Part shown: positions 11,573 to 24,345 of the stretch, piece by piece | Layout of the letters: every line of letters starts with the position of its first letter | Position numbering within the stretch: position 1 is the first letter of the stretch | Assembly: GCA_022702705.1 (NCBI GenBank) | Contig: CM040423.1 | Coordinates: 117,237,738 to 117,301,737 of the forward strand | Reading direction: 5' to 3' | DNA from: Papilionanthe hookeriana x Papilionanthe teres | Taxonomy: Eukaryota > Streptophyta > Magnoliopsida > Asparagales > Orchidaceae | Length of the DNA: 64,000 bases | Position numbers and translations under genes: made by a program | The notes under the pieces: model-generated | Databases searched by the model: none | What the model was told of the DNA's origin: nothing | Seen by the model: the letters and a program-made list of their open reading frames with translations, nothing else

Positions 11573-13654
11573 TCCATGGAGCATAAGAACATGAAAATCC
11601 ATCGAGTATCGAGTGAGATATTAGGGATTTAGTGTGGACGGCTATCGGGTGAGGACACTTGGGGACGATGAACGGATGCCGTCCATTCGATACACGCGCG
11701 GACGAACGGCTCAGATGGCGTCGGACCAGGAAACGGTGCGAGAACCGCGGGGCCCGGGATGGATGACTCAGATGGCGGCGCCCAATCACGAGCGCGACAC
11801 GTACCCCTTCGGAGCCGCCGATGTTTCGCCGGCGCCGCGTGGATAAGTAGATAAATAGGGTATTTAATGTATTTATTAAATATCGAAACTTTAAAAATCC
11901 ATATCTTTGTGTAGAAAAATCACAAAAATAAAATAAAAATACCCTCTTGCTCGGTGAACGAGAGGAGAATAATGTGGAAAAGAAATCATTTAATTTCATC
12001 AAATATTTTATTTTTTATAATTTATTTACTCTCTGCATTATTTTAATTCTCCATGCATGCATACAATTCACCATGGCATGAGACCATAGGGCTTTTGAAG
12101 CCTCCGAATTTGGGAACATTCCCCGAATTTTCCAAAATCGGAGGCCATCCCTATGAAGAGTTCTTGATTTTTCAAGTTCAGGTCACTGTTTTGAGTATTT
12201 TAATTCCAGTAAATAGCATGTTATGAAATAAATTCTAGAAAAACTTGGTGATGTTCCTTATGACCAGAGAACTCTAGGAAAAATGGGACTTGAGTTAATT
12301 CACTCAGAACAACCCTAATTGGCTTAAACACCCAAAATAGGTCTTTAATTAATTAGAATTAACCGAGGCATCAAATTGACTTGAAATCAATTCTCCACTG
12401 ACCTTTAGGATCAGAGGAACCCACCATAAAAATTTGAAGTCAATTGGACTTGGTTAGCCCCACTAATTGGGTTAATTAAGCCACTTAGCCATTTTAAACT
12501 TTAAAAATTCATAACTTTTAAAATACTTTTTAAAAATCCACCAAATTGGTTTTGGAGCCTCTTTGATATCAGGGGAATCTAAGAAAATTAAAATTTCAAT
12601 TTTCTGAAAAAGTTGATTTTTAATAATATTTTAATATTTTTAATAATTAAAAAATAATAAAAATCACAAAAATAATAAAATTCACCAAAATGTCACATTT
12701 TGAATTTTAATCACTTAGGAACAAATCCCACATTTTTCCTAGGTCTATTTAGTGAGATATTGAATTTTAAAGCCCTAGGGTAATTTTTTTTAAATTAAAA
12801 AAATGTATTTTCTAGCATTTTCACTAAAATAATTATAATAAATCATAAAAAAATCAGAAAATTGCAAAATTTATTTCTCTGGTTTCCTTGATATCAGAGA
12901 GATTTTTGAAAAATATAAAATCCATTTTTCAACATTTATTTTATTTTTAAATTAATTAACACTCCAAAACTCAAAATAATTATAATAAAAATAATATAAT
13001 TCAAAAAATCACCAAAATTGGTCCAAGTGCTTCTCTGGTCATTAGGAATGTCCCCTAATTTTCTTAAGGACAGAAACTTTCCTTTGGTCATGTTGTCAAA
13101 TTTTCCTTGAAAATCTCTATTTTCCACCAAAAATAATTATATAAATAAATTAAATACAGAAAAATCATATTTTCTCCTCTCATGTCTTTATTGATATATG
13201 AGTGAAGTCACATAAAAATTTCAAGTTCATTTGAGTTCAATTTAGTGAGTTATGAAATTATTAAGCTAAAGGGGTAAAATGGTAATTAAACTTTTAACCC
13301 TTAATTAAAACTTTAGGTTTAATAAAAAATCAACAAATAAAATATTTGATCTTAATCTGATTTGGATGATTGAAATTTAAATAATTAAAGGGTAGAAACC
13401 CATTAAATAATTTTAAAATGATTAAACTTTAATTAAATAATAGATTAAATTTGGAGGAATGATAAATTGGGATTATTAAAATAAGGGATATTTATTAGGA
13501 AGAGATTTATTCTTTAATTTAAAAAAATCCCTAAACTAATTATATCATTAATACTCAATTTTTTAATTAAAATGATAACTCAAATTTAAAATATTAAAAG
13601 ACTTAATTAAATTATTAAACTCTTTTAAAATTTTAATTAAAATTAAAAATAAAG

Positions 13655-13950
13655 TAAATTAAAGATAAATTAAATTAAAATTAAATTAAATTTAACAATT
13701 AAATTAAATTAAATTAAATTTAATAATTAAATTAAATTAAATTAAATAATTAAATTAAATTAAATTAAACAATTAAATTAAATTAAATTAAATAATTAAA
13801 TTAAATTAAATTAAACAATTAAATTAAATTAAATTAAATTAAATAATTAAATTAAATTAAATCAAATCAAATTAATTAAATACCAAATCAAATTAAATTG
13901 AACTATGTTAAACTAAAATCAAACTCAATTAAATTAAATTAAATTAAATA
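13655..13950 (+). repeat. AAATT-type low-complexity array in LTR A
   Basis: Head-to-tail pentamers (TAAAT/AAATT) with AATAATT-like interruptions, within the R/U5 part of the LTR. Equivalent arrays of different length occur in the other three LTR copies, so it belongs to the element and is not a host microsatellite. Confidence 0.85.
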
Positions 13951-16036
13951 TAAAACAACTTGAACACTATTCCAAATTTAAACCCTTTAACTTAAATCAA
14001 ATCATTTGAATACCAATTTACCCTTGAAAGTTTTAGTTATCATAACTCCTAAACAGAACATTAAATGAAATGTTACTTCACTTATAGGATATTCAAATGT
14101 CCTAGTTCACTGAGCAAGATAACAATAAAACTTGAAAACCTCGGACGATTAATTCATTTACATAATTAAATCCATTTGGACTTAAAACAATCCTAGAAAT
14201 ATTGAAAAGATGTTTAAGATTCCTCTTAAGCACTTCCTCAATATGATAGGACATTTATAAGAACAATTGGACTTAATTGTTCTTTGATGAAGAAAATCGT
14301 CCTCAAACAAAAACACAGAGAACCTAGACGTCCTAGGGAATGACTAGCTATAGGATTAGGAATTTGGTAGAAAACCATAACCTTTCCCTTAGCTTTACCT
14401 AGGAACTTGCTTAAATATTCTAATTGTGTTTTAAGTGCAGCTTGGGATGACGGGAAGACCCTCCAGAGTACGCTTTTATTTTTATTGCAATTTACTTTCT
14501 TGCAATTTACTTTCTTGCAATTTACTTTCTTGCAAATGTACTTTATTTTTCTTGCATGATAAAACAACGAGTTGCATGAAAACCCACACCTTTAGGATAG
14601 TCCCTAAAACTGAAACCAAATTAAGTTAAAAGTCATTGCAAGATAAAATTCACCGCCACAACATTTCAAAATATAAAACAACTCAAAATTTAATCACAAA
14701 CGAACACAAAACTACAATTACAACTAAATTAAAACGTTCGTTGGATGATCGGGAATACCTCGGATGATGTAACCTACGTGTTGCTAACGGGATTTCCCAC
14801 GGTCTAAATGAAAGTGTGGAACTCATTCAGTTGAGTTTAGCAAATTCATCTGGACTAAGTGAATCCGATAAAAATAATGATGCCGGAAGGATGGAACCGT
14901 GGGATCTTAACCGGTGTCGTTATAATCAACTTTAAGATTTGTTTTAATCAAAATAAAAAAAATAAAAAAAAACACTTGGAAATTAAGACTTCTCTAAACC
15001 AAAACACTTCTCTCATCCCCTGATTTATGATTTCTAAAACTAAACCTCTGCAACAACCGGGAGCTTGGAGCATGGTGGGCGACGACGGCCATCGTCGTCA
15101 GCGAAAACTTAAACCTACTTCAACAAAAATCTTCTTAGAATTAAAACAACAAAGCCATAGGATTTCGAGGTAGCTTGCCTAGTGCGACATAAATCCTCGA
15201 CTCTTCGTTAGGCATTTGCATTGCAAATTAAGCCCTAACCTAGGTCTTAGGATTCCGAGGTAGTCGTCCGATACGACATAAACCCTCACATCTTCTAAAG
15301 TTATTTGTTGATTTTATCATACAAATATAAGCCCTAATTAATTAAAATTGGCAAGATTGAAATACTAAATAAACATTAGGACTTTCCTAAATTCAAGCCA
15401 AACAATAGGATAGTCGGGAAATTACCGAAGTTCACTTCGAATCAGTAATTTCTCCTACCTCTCTTCCTTTGGATTCACAAAACAAAATGTTCCAAAATTT
15501 GATCCATTCCCTATTGAAATTCCAAAATTCAATCTTTGAAAACCTTAAACTTTGAAATTCTTGAGAGCAGAATTATTGATTATTATCGAGAGTTTTCTTA
15601 GGTGATTCCGTCACTTAAGATGTAATTAACTATAGGGGCTTGCCCTTATAGGGAATTTTAAAGAACCTGAGTAATATAAACCCTGTTTAATACTTTCATA
15701 TTAAGCGAGGGAATTTTGTCGGCTTATAAAATTGGTTCGCGTGACCAAACGGATGTCACAAAACTTCTAGTTTATTTGATCGAGCCCTACCCTCAAGCAG
15801 TGTATCTATCCTTAGGGATAGATACACGGTTTGTGGTGCGGTGCTCGTTTATATAAACTATTTGGGATGTGAGATTGGTTTAGTCTCATATCTTAAAACC
15901 TTCAAATTTAAAATTATTTTCGAAATCAAATACTACTTTTCAAATTATTTATTTTAATTAAATTAAAAATTCGCCGACAGATTTCTGTTAGGCGACCCCT
16001 CTTTAAAATACAACACAACCTAAAAATATGCCGACA

Positions 16037-16528
16037 CTAACTTATTTCTTATTTCTACTTGCTTATTTCTTCTTCTTTCACTTTCTATTCTCTTAAGTTC
16101 AGCGCAAGGTTGTTTCATTCAACTCAAACCATGTGAGAGTTTTGTTTGGAGATATTTTTCTTTGTCATCTTTCCAAACACCGAGTGAAATTCCATCTTGG
16201 AGGCACTTTGGAGGAGGAGAAACCATTCATTTCTTTACATAACAAGGAGCCTAAAGTGAAAGAAATCTGGACACCACACATTACGTAAATGAATTATCTC
16301 CTTCAGTTTACTCTTTATATTTAGAAATCCTCTTTAAGCTAATGTTTGATAAAGCCTTAAAGTTTAACAAGCCCTCCTTTCTGACTCCTACAATCCTTGA
16401 GTTTTCCCAAAGACATTCCTTGAACTATTCTAATTAACAAGTTATTAAATTTGTAGCCCTAGAGATATGAAACTAATAAGCTTGCATTTGCATTTATGAT
16501 TCAATCACTTTGATAATATGTAAATAGT
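16037..16528. other. Host or older-repeat sequence between two LTRs
   Basis: The first five bases (ctaac) are the right target-site duplication of solo LTR A. The rest is pyrimidine-biased sequence with no recognisable ORF or repeat. Confidence 0.5.
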
Positions 16529-19500
16529 TGTTGCCCTCATTTTGCATGAGGTATATCCTATCATCTCTTTCTCGAGAGCATAGGATCTAGCCTTATGTTT
16601 TTCTTAACTGCTTTCCAAAAATAATAATAGAGAAACAAACACCGAAGTAGAAATTAAACATTTCTTCACTTCTTAAGGATTCATATTCTTGACTTCAAAT
16701 CCTTAGCAATTAGCTGATTAATGTTAAGTCATTAAAGATTATGTCGATTTCCCATAGACTTGAAAAACTCTCTAAGTTAACCAATGACCTTGGAGACTTA
16801 GGTCTTTTTTAGGTCTTTCTCTTGGGCGCTTAGCACCTCTCTTTCTTGGATAACTCATTCTTTGATTCCTAAAGAGCACATTGGGTATAAGACTCAAGTT
16901 GAACTATGATAGGGTTTATCTTTAAATAAAAGGAAAGATAAAATATAAATTCACTAATTTTAAATTAAATTATTCAAAATTCAAATCTCAAAAATTAAAA
17001 TATCAAAGTCAAAATCAATCAAAGCTATGAACTTGAAAGCATAAACGTAAATCAAAATCGAAAAAGAGAGTCTGAATCCACTAAAAATCAAATTAAACAA
17101 AGTTAACATAAAAATAAAATCCAAAACAAATTCATTGTAATTTTTTAATTGAAACCTAAGTAAAAAAAACTATTGCATAATCAAAATCAATTTAATAAAA
17201 TTAAAATCATGAAAAAGAAAACAAAAATTAAAGAAATTTAAATCATCTAACAAAAAAATAAAAAATAAATGAAACTTGAATCATAGAACAAGTTTAAAAT
17301 CAAGGAAATCATAGAGTTAAAAGCACAAAAAAAAAATAAAATTCAATAAATTTAAGATAAAAAACTAAAACCATTAAGTAAAATCAAAATTAAATAAAAT
17401 TGAAATTACCTCAAAATCACTAAGTTAACCTAAGGTCAAATTTAAAATTAAAATCAAATATAATAAATTTAACAGAATTCCTAATATTACAAAATCTAAA
17501 ATCAAATCAATATTAAGACTTAACATAAACAAAAATCACTAAAATAAAAATAATCAAAATTAAAATTAAAATTTATTTGATTTGTCACAATCAAAATTAA
17601 AATCATTCAAGATAAATATAGTCAAATCAAAATTAAAATTTCTTCCAAACCAAAAGCCAAAACTAATTTCATGAAGAGAGAAATGTTCAAGTCCATCAAA
17701 GTCAAATCCAAGCCTAAGTTCAAAACTCAGAGCCCAAAATGTACTCTAAGTCCGCTTAAACCTAAACTCAAATTTGAGCCAAAGCCGTTAACTCCTCGTG
17801 CTAAGACACCATGCCAAGGCAAACCATTCAGATCTAAGGCCCAAACCAAGGGTTAAGCCATCAAGCCAGCAACCCCTCTCATGATAACTCACATCAATAA
17901 ACATCTCCATAACTTAAACCACCTCCAAAATAGAAATCCTTATGTTAATCCACCCATGAGTCAATGGCCACCTTGAGCCATTTTAAACTAATCACATGCC
18001 CCTCTTCATGATAAGTTGAGCTAAGGACAAAACAAACCATGATAAACTTTACATTGCAAGTCAAACTACTAAAACTCAAAGGACTGAACACTCCAAAATA
18101 ATACACAAAGGATTAAACCCATGTCAACCAAGACGAACATATTGTTCCTTCTCAAAACCAAAAGGCAAGCCTAAGAGTTCCCCCCATGCCTCCATGACCA
18201 TTAGTAAAACCATTAGTAAAAAATTCAAAAGAGGACTCAAGCCCATCTCCATCATGAACTTTACCCATAACCCTACTAAAGCACTTAACAATGCTCCATG
18301 ACTAACCCACATGATTCTAAGACTTCCCAAGCTACTCAATGGATTATAAAGGCACCAACCCGACAACACCAAGAAAAAGGGAACTCAACACTCCCTCAGC
18401 CAAGCTTGGATGTATTGCTCTCAAACTTTAGCCAAAGAGCTTAACTCCACTTTTCCCATTTCCTAAAGCCATAGCCATTACCATTTTTGTTCGATATCAC
18501 AAAGCTAAAATAATACCAACTCAATCCCTCATTAAAAAACATCAAAACCTCAAATTGATTGCTCCATTAGCTTCATAAAGCATCTAAACTGCATTCCAAA
18601 CTTTTCTAATTTATCCCAAGCACTTTAACCCACTCCAACACAAGATTGACCCATCATTTGTTCAAGAGCATACAAAGAGCTAAGGTAGCCTCAAATTTTC
18701 ACTTGAAGAAGGTGTGTATGCTCAAGAAGATCATTTCCAACCTATCCAATTGAAGTCTTCCCTCTTGAACCAAAGTATAGACTCAAAACTCATAGTTTTC
18801 CTTTGGACTTTGACCTTTCTAAATGAAAATGCAAATCCATGTGCTTGTGGCCATATAAATTTTGCATTAGGATTATATGATATTTTTTTGCTTGTTTAGA
18901 TCCTAGATTCACCAATTGGATCCCTTGAATCATTCCTTAGATCGTGGACGGTGTGTGTTCTCTATTCTGTTGGGGAAAATGAGCGAATGTTGTTTGTTTG
19001 GTGTATTTTTAACATATGATAACAGTTTAATCAAATAAAGGGGTCATGAGAATCAAAATGGTAATATTAGTGACGCATCAGTCACACATGTCAAAATGGA
19101 AGCCAATCAAAGCACACTGCGTGGGATTTCAGTGTAGTGACAGAAGACTTAAAACAGCGTAGGGAAACAAAAAAATTAAAAATTCATAACTATATAATAA
19201 AAAATTAGATGATGCAATGTAAAATCCTACAAAATCAAGAAAAAAGGGAGAATAAAATATAGTTATAATTAAGTTAATTTCAATCATAATTAATTTAAAG
19301 GATAATTTAAATTACCTAATCATTTAAAAATTCATTAAATTTTAAATATAATCTAAATTAATTAAAAATTGGAACATATAAGGCCATTAATCAAGGAAAC
19401 TTTTCATAATTTTCCCCATGTCAGGGCCATCATTTAATATGAAAACTATAATTATTTATGAAATTGAAAATTAATTGGAAAAATAAAAATAAAAATTAAA

Positions 19501-20160
19501 TTATGAAATCAATATATAATTAGAGAGAATCATTAAATTAGTGAACCTATGAATTAAAATGATATTTTCATCCTTTAAAAATGAAAAATCACTTAGAATC
19601 CAAGTGTTCCTGTATTTGTCCATTAGAATTTGGCACTTTAAGCCTATATTTCCAAACCCTATTAAAAAAAGAATCTCAAGTTTGGATATTCTAACCTAGT
19701 GAAATTTTATATGAAATGGCTAAATCGCATCCTAAGTTTAAACATCAAAACGAATCATAAGGACAAATTTGTAATTATGTCAAATTTGGAATATCACACC
19801 ATATAAAACATTAACAACCCAAATTAATTTCAATCATTCAGAAAATGATCAAATTAAGATTTAAAACACTTTAGAAAAATTTTATAAATTTAACAAGTCA
19901 AATTAACAAAATTTTAATTAAAGTTGAGTAAAATTTAAAAATTACAAACCTTCCCTATGAATAACTTGAACTCTATTGAACCTTAAAATCTTTACAGCTT
20001 GATTGTAACATATTACTGACGTAATAAGAAATCAAGTTGCAATTAAATTCATAATTAAAAGGGTTGGGAAGGTAACGTTTGTAACTTTCCCAATAATTAC
20101 AAATATGCCCTTACCCAATTTTAAACCTTTAATTTGAACTCTTAAGGATTAAAACATATA
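16529..20160 (+). mobile_element. Diverged LTR related to the A/B/C family (probable old solo LTR or fragment)
   Basis: The start at 16529 (TGTTGCCCTCATTTTGCATG) parallels the family start and keeps the inverted repeat CCTCAT/ATGAGG with a different loop. About 25 nt on, the shared block ATAGGATCTAGCCTTA-T follows, as in the main family. The later order is also parallel: a C/A-rich G-poor stretch with repeated AGCC and CCATG-type words (about 17640-18460), a GTGGACGG motif near 18950, a more CpG-rich patch near 19070-19150, then AT-rich sequence with ATTCATAACT. The 3' end is not clear; 20160 is an estimate. Individual ORFs inside are not convincing. Confidence 0.5.
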
Positions 20161-21100
20161 AAAATTGAACTAAAAAAATGCTAATTGACATGTGTCAATT
20201 TTACGTGATTTTATCTGTATTTTTTAACATGTATTTTATATGTTATTTTAAATTACTTTACAGATTTACACTTGGGAAATGCTTTCTATTGATATTGTAC
20301 AGGTTGTAGAATTGAAAATAAATAATGTTGAATGAGAAAATCAAGCAAAAAAGTGCCCCAAAGCAGCGTGACCATGCCAGTATATGCTGTGACTATGACA
20401 TGTATCGAAGGGTTGTGGCATGACCACGTCGCAATTGGGTGTGACCATGTTAGCTTTGCAGTGCTGTGGCTTGGCCACGTCAATTGTAGGTGTGACAACA
20501 CCGAAGAGCATGAAAGCACTTTAGAACGAAAATTTGATGGCCCAAGCTGTGATTCTTGCTATAAAATTGATTCCTAGGGCTTTATGGAGGGGGATCTACA
20601 CTAAAGGAGGCTTGGAGGCTGCTAGAGGTGGATTTGTGGAGAGAATATGAGTGCTCTCTTCCTCGCTTTATGGAGACCAAAAAGGGGGATTTTTCTTGTG
20701 CTTTATGAGTTCTGAGAGCTTTGTATAAGAGGGAGTGTTGATGTCACCAAGAAGAGATCAAGTTATGGTAAGTCTTTCATGTATTTATTACTTGCAATGT
20801 TTTCCTGCAGAGTTTTTCTCGCTATGATTTTCTCTACGATGCATGGGGGTAGTGGATTTATTATGATTTTTTTAGTAATTGTTTTGTGTTTTATGACCTT
20901 TAACCATTCCATAGTGGAAATGTAGGGTTAATTATAGAATTTAGAGAGAATAGACACATTCGAGTAGAATTTTGTAATCATTCTAGACGATCAGAATAGT
21001 CATGCGAAATACCATGACGATTGAGGATTACTCAACTTCATGGATTTTAGGCTTATTTTGACTTGTCCATAGGCATAACAAGTGCTATCTCCTTGATTAA
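20161..21100 (+). repeat. Possible fragment of another LTR (chromovirus-like composition)
   Basis: Between 20365 and 20500 the words GTGACCATG, TGGCATGACCACGTCG, GTGACCATG and TGGCCACGTC recur, resembling the decayed 'cacggccgtg' motifs common in LTRs of plant Tekay/Del chromoviruses. The following GGAGGCTTGGAGG to ATGATTTTCTC stretch also has LTR-like composition. No coding domain or second LTR was found, so this is a tentative reading. Confidence 0.3.
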
Positions 21101-21802
21101 CAACTACTACGTTTGAAAATATATAGGAAAATAATGATCTCCATGATCCCCAACTAAAAATGGCACAAACCTCTTAAATCTTAATGGTCTCACAGAAAGT
21201 GTTCACTTCCTTTGTTTTTATTGTCATCCCTTGCACAGGGGAGCTGAGGATGATCACGTCCCATTCAACTCTGAGATTATTCACACTTATAGACAGCTTA
21301 GGAGATTGAACATGTTTTCTGAAACAAATTTTGAGATGGCTGACATTAACACACCCACCATGAAACCATTTTGGGAGTATGTCAACCTTCTATTAAAGAA
21401 ATCTACATGAGCATACCCATCTATAGAAGCCAACACCTTTGAAGTATGACCTTACATAATCTAGATGGTTTAATACTTTCATGAAACCTTAACCTTAACT
21501 TAACAAATTTCTTTGGATTATCCGACACCTTAAAAAACAACATTGTCCCCAACAATGCCATAGTACTAAGGGTTTTTCCCTTTTCCTTAAGGGATAAGGC
21601 TATGGTATGCCTAAATTCCCTTGGCTCCTGAACAATCACGACCTATAATGACTTGTAACAAAAATTTACAGCCAAATACTCTCCTACATCCAAAACTATA
21701 AAATATAGAAACGATATCTCTTAATTCACACAAATCGATGGAGAGTCTATATATGTGGCATGGAAGATATTCACAAAATTACTTAGGAGATGCCCACCCC
21801 AT
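21101..21802. other. Unassigned sequence next to LTR B
   Basis: No recognisable domain. A 72-codon minus-strand frame (21421-21639) shows no motif I can name. The last five bases before LTR B, 21798-21802 (cccat), should be one half of the target duplication of element B; the other half would lie beyond the right end of the window. Confidence 0.4.
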
Positions 21803-23934
21803 TGTCGGCATATTTTTAGGTTATGTGTTTTATTTTGAAAAGGGGTCGCCTAACAGAAATTGTCGGTGAATTTTAGATTTTAAATTTAATTTAAATATGT
21901 ATATATGGTTTAGAAAGTAGTATTTGATTTTGAAAATAATTTTAAGATATGAAATCAAACCGATCTCACATCCCAAATAGTTTATATAAACGAGCACCGC
22001 ATCACAAACCGTGTATCTATCTCGAAGAATAGACACACTGCTTGATGATGGAGCTCGATTAAATAAACTAGGAGATTTGTGACATCCGTTTGGTCTGCGA
22101 ACCAATTTTATAAGCCGACAAATTCCCGCTTAATATAAATGAATTAAGCGGGGTTTATATTACTCGGGTTCTTAAAGTTCCCTATAAAGGCAAGCCCCTA
22201 TAGTTAATTACATCTTAAATGACGGGAATCATTTAAGAAAACTCTCGATAATGATCAGTGGTTTTGCTCTCAAGAATTTCAAAGTTTGAGGTTTTCAAAA
22301 GATTGGATTTTGGAAATTCAAAAGGGAATGACTCAAAATTTGGAATAATTTATTTTTGAGGATCCAAAGGAAGAGAAGTAGGAGAAGCTGAGGATCCAAG
22401 AAGAATCTTGGCAACTTCCTAAACTATCCTATTGTTTGGCTCGGTTTTAAGAAAATCCTAATATTATTTGATATTTCAATTTTTCTAATTTTAATTAATT
22501 AGGACTTATATTCGTATGACATAATCATACAATCAGCCTAGAAAATTTGAGGGTTTATGTCGTACCGAACGACTACCTCGGAGTCCAAAGACCGGTTAGG
22601 GCTTAATTTACACGAGATGATCATGCGAATGCCTAACGAAGAGTTGAGGATTTATGTTGCACTTGGCAAACCACCTCGAAGTCCTATGGCTTGGTTGTTT
22701 AAATTCTAGGAAAGTTTAGTTAATGTAGATCCGAGTTTTGCTGATAATGATGGCTGTGCTGCCCACCATGCTCCGAGCTCCTTGTTGTTGCAGAGGTTTA
22801 GTTTTAGAAGTCATAAATCAGGAGATGAGAGAAGTGTTTTGGTTTAGAGAAAATCTTAAAATCCGAGTGTTTTTAATATTTTAATTAAAACAAATCTTTA
22901 AGTTGTTTAAACAGAACCGATTAAGATCCCACGGTTCCTTCATCCCGGCACCATTATTTTCATCGAATTCACTTAGTCCAGATGAATTTGCTAAACTCAA
23001 CTGAATGAGTTCCACACCTTCATTTAGACCGTGGGAAATCCCGTTAGCAATACGTGGGTTACATCATCCGAGGTATTCCCGATCATTCAACGAGACGTTT
23101 TAATTTAGTTGCAATTGTAGTTTTGTGTTCTGTTTGTGATTAAATTTTGAGTTGTTTTATATTTTGAATTGTTGTGGCGGTGATTTTTATCTTGTAATGA
23201 CTTTTAATTTAGTTTTGGTTTCAGTTCAGGGACTATCCTAAAGGTTTTGGTTTTCATGCAACAGTTGTTTATCATGCAAGAAAAGTAAAGTGCATTTGCA
23301 ATAAAATAAATTGCAATAAAATAAAAGCGTAGCTGGAGGGTCTTCCCGTCATCCCAAGCTGCACTTAAAACACATGTTAAGGCATTTAAATATTCCAACA
23401 AGTACCTAGGTAAAGCTAAGGGAAAGGTTTTGGTTGTCTATCAAAGTCCTAATCCTATAGCTAGTCATCTCCTATGACGTCTAGGTTCTTGTATTTTGGT
23501 TTAAAGACGATTTTCTTCATCAAAGAACAATTAAGTTCAATTATTCTTATAAACACCCTATCATATTGAGGAAGTGCTTAAGACGAGTCTTAAACATCTT
23601 TTCAATACTTCTAGGATTGTTTTAAGTCCAAGAGAATTTAATTATACAAGTGAATTAATCATCCAGGAGTTTAAGTTTTGTTCTTTTTCTCGATGAACTA
23701 GGACATTTGAATATCCTATAAGTGAGATAACACTTCACTTGATACCTCATTTAAGAGTTATAATAATAAGAACTTAAAAAGGGCAAATCAAATTATTAAA
23801 CATTTTGATGATTTAAACATAATGATTTAATTTCAATTTTGATTTAATTATAAAAAAATTAGTTTAAGTTTGGAATAGTGTTCAAGGTATTTTAGGTTTA
23901 ATTTTTAATGATTTCATTTAGGTTTGTTATTAAA

Positions 23935-24345
23935 TGATTTTAATTTAATTTAATTCAATTTAATTTAATTTTTGATTTAATTTAATTTAATTTTAATTTA
24001 ATTTTAATTTAATTCAATTTAACTTCATTTTAATTTAATTTAATTTAATTCAATTTTAATTTAATTTAATTTCATTTAATTTAATTTAATTTTAATTTAA
24101 TTTCAATTTAATTCAATTTAATTTTAATTTCAATTTAATTTTAATTTAATTCAATTTAATTTTAATTTAATTTAATTTAATTTAATTTAATTTTGATTTA
24201 ATTTTAATTTTAATTTCAATTTAAATTTAATTTAATTCAATTTAATTTTAATTTAATTCAATTTAATTTAATTTAATTTAATTTTTATTTAATTTAATTT
24301 TAATTTAATTTTAATTTAACTTCAATTTTAATTTAATTTAGATTA
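23935..24345 (-). repeat. AATTTAATTT-type array in LTR B
   Basis: Long run of TTTAA-type pentamers and hexamers with occasional C interruptions, the counterpart of the AAATT arrays in LTRs A, C5' and C3'. It is the longest of the four. Its length is probably unstable. Confidence 0.85.

Larger units (their letters stand above)
8667..16036 (+). mobile_element. Element A: solo LTR of the Tat/Ogre-like family, with TSD ctaac
   Basis: The LTR starts TGTTGACCTCA and ends ATGCCGACA, giving the usual TG...CA ends. It is flanked by an exact 5-bp direct repeat, ctaac at 8662-8666 and 16037-16041. No internal coding region is present, so this is a solo LTR, the product of recombination between the two LTRs of a full element. 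Order inside: terminal hairpin, C/A-rich G-poor block (about 9170-10480), TATTTAAA at 11037, hairpin at 11554-11572, CpG-rich block (about 11630-11850), long AT-rich part with an AAATT-type array, and a degenerate LTR-end/primer-site copy near 15972-16000. It is clearly more diverged from the LTRs of C than those are from each other. Confidence 0.95.

Noticed and set aside
11634..11846. Captured host exon in the LTR (CpG-rich short ORF at 11634, 34356 and 54656)
   Set aside because: Frame and length differ among copies, and no known domain is seen; composition alone explains it.
11475..12002. Minus-strand 175-codon ORF in LTR A
   Set aside because: It crosses the CpG-rich block of the LTR; the equivalent frame in the other LTR copies is not open to the same extent.
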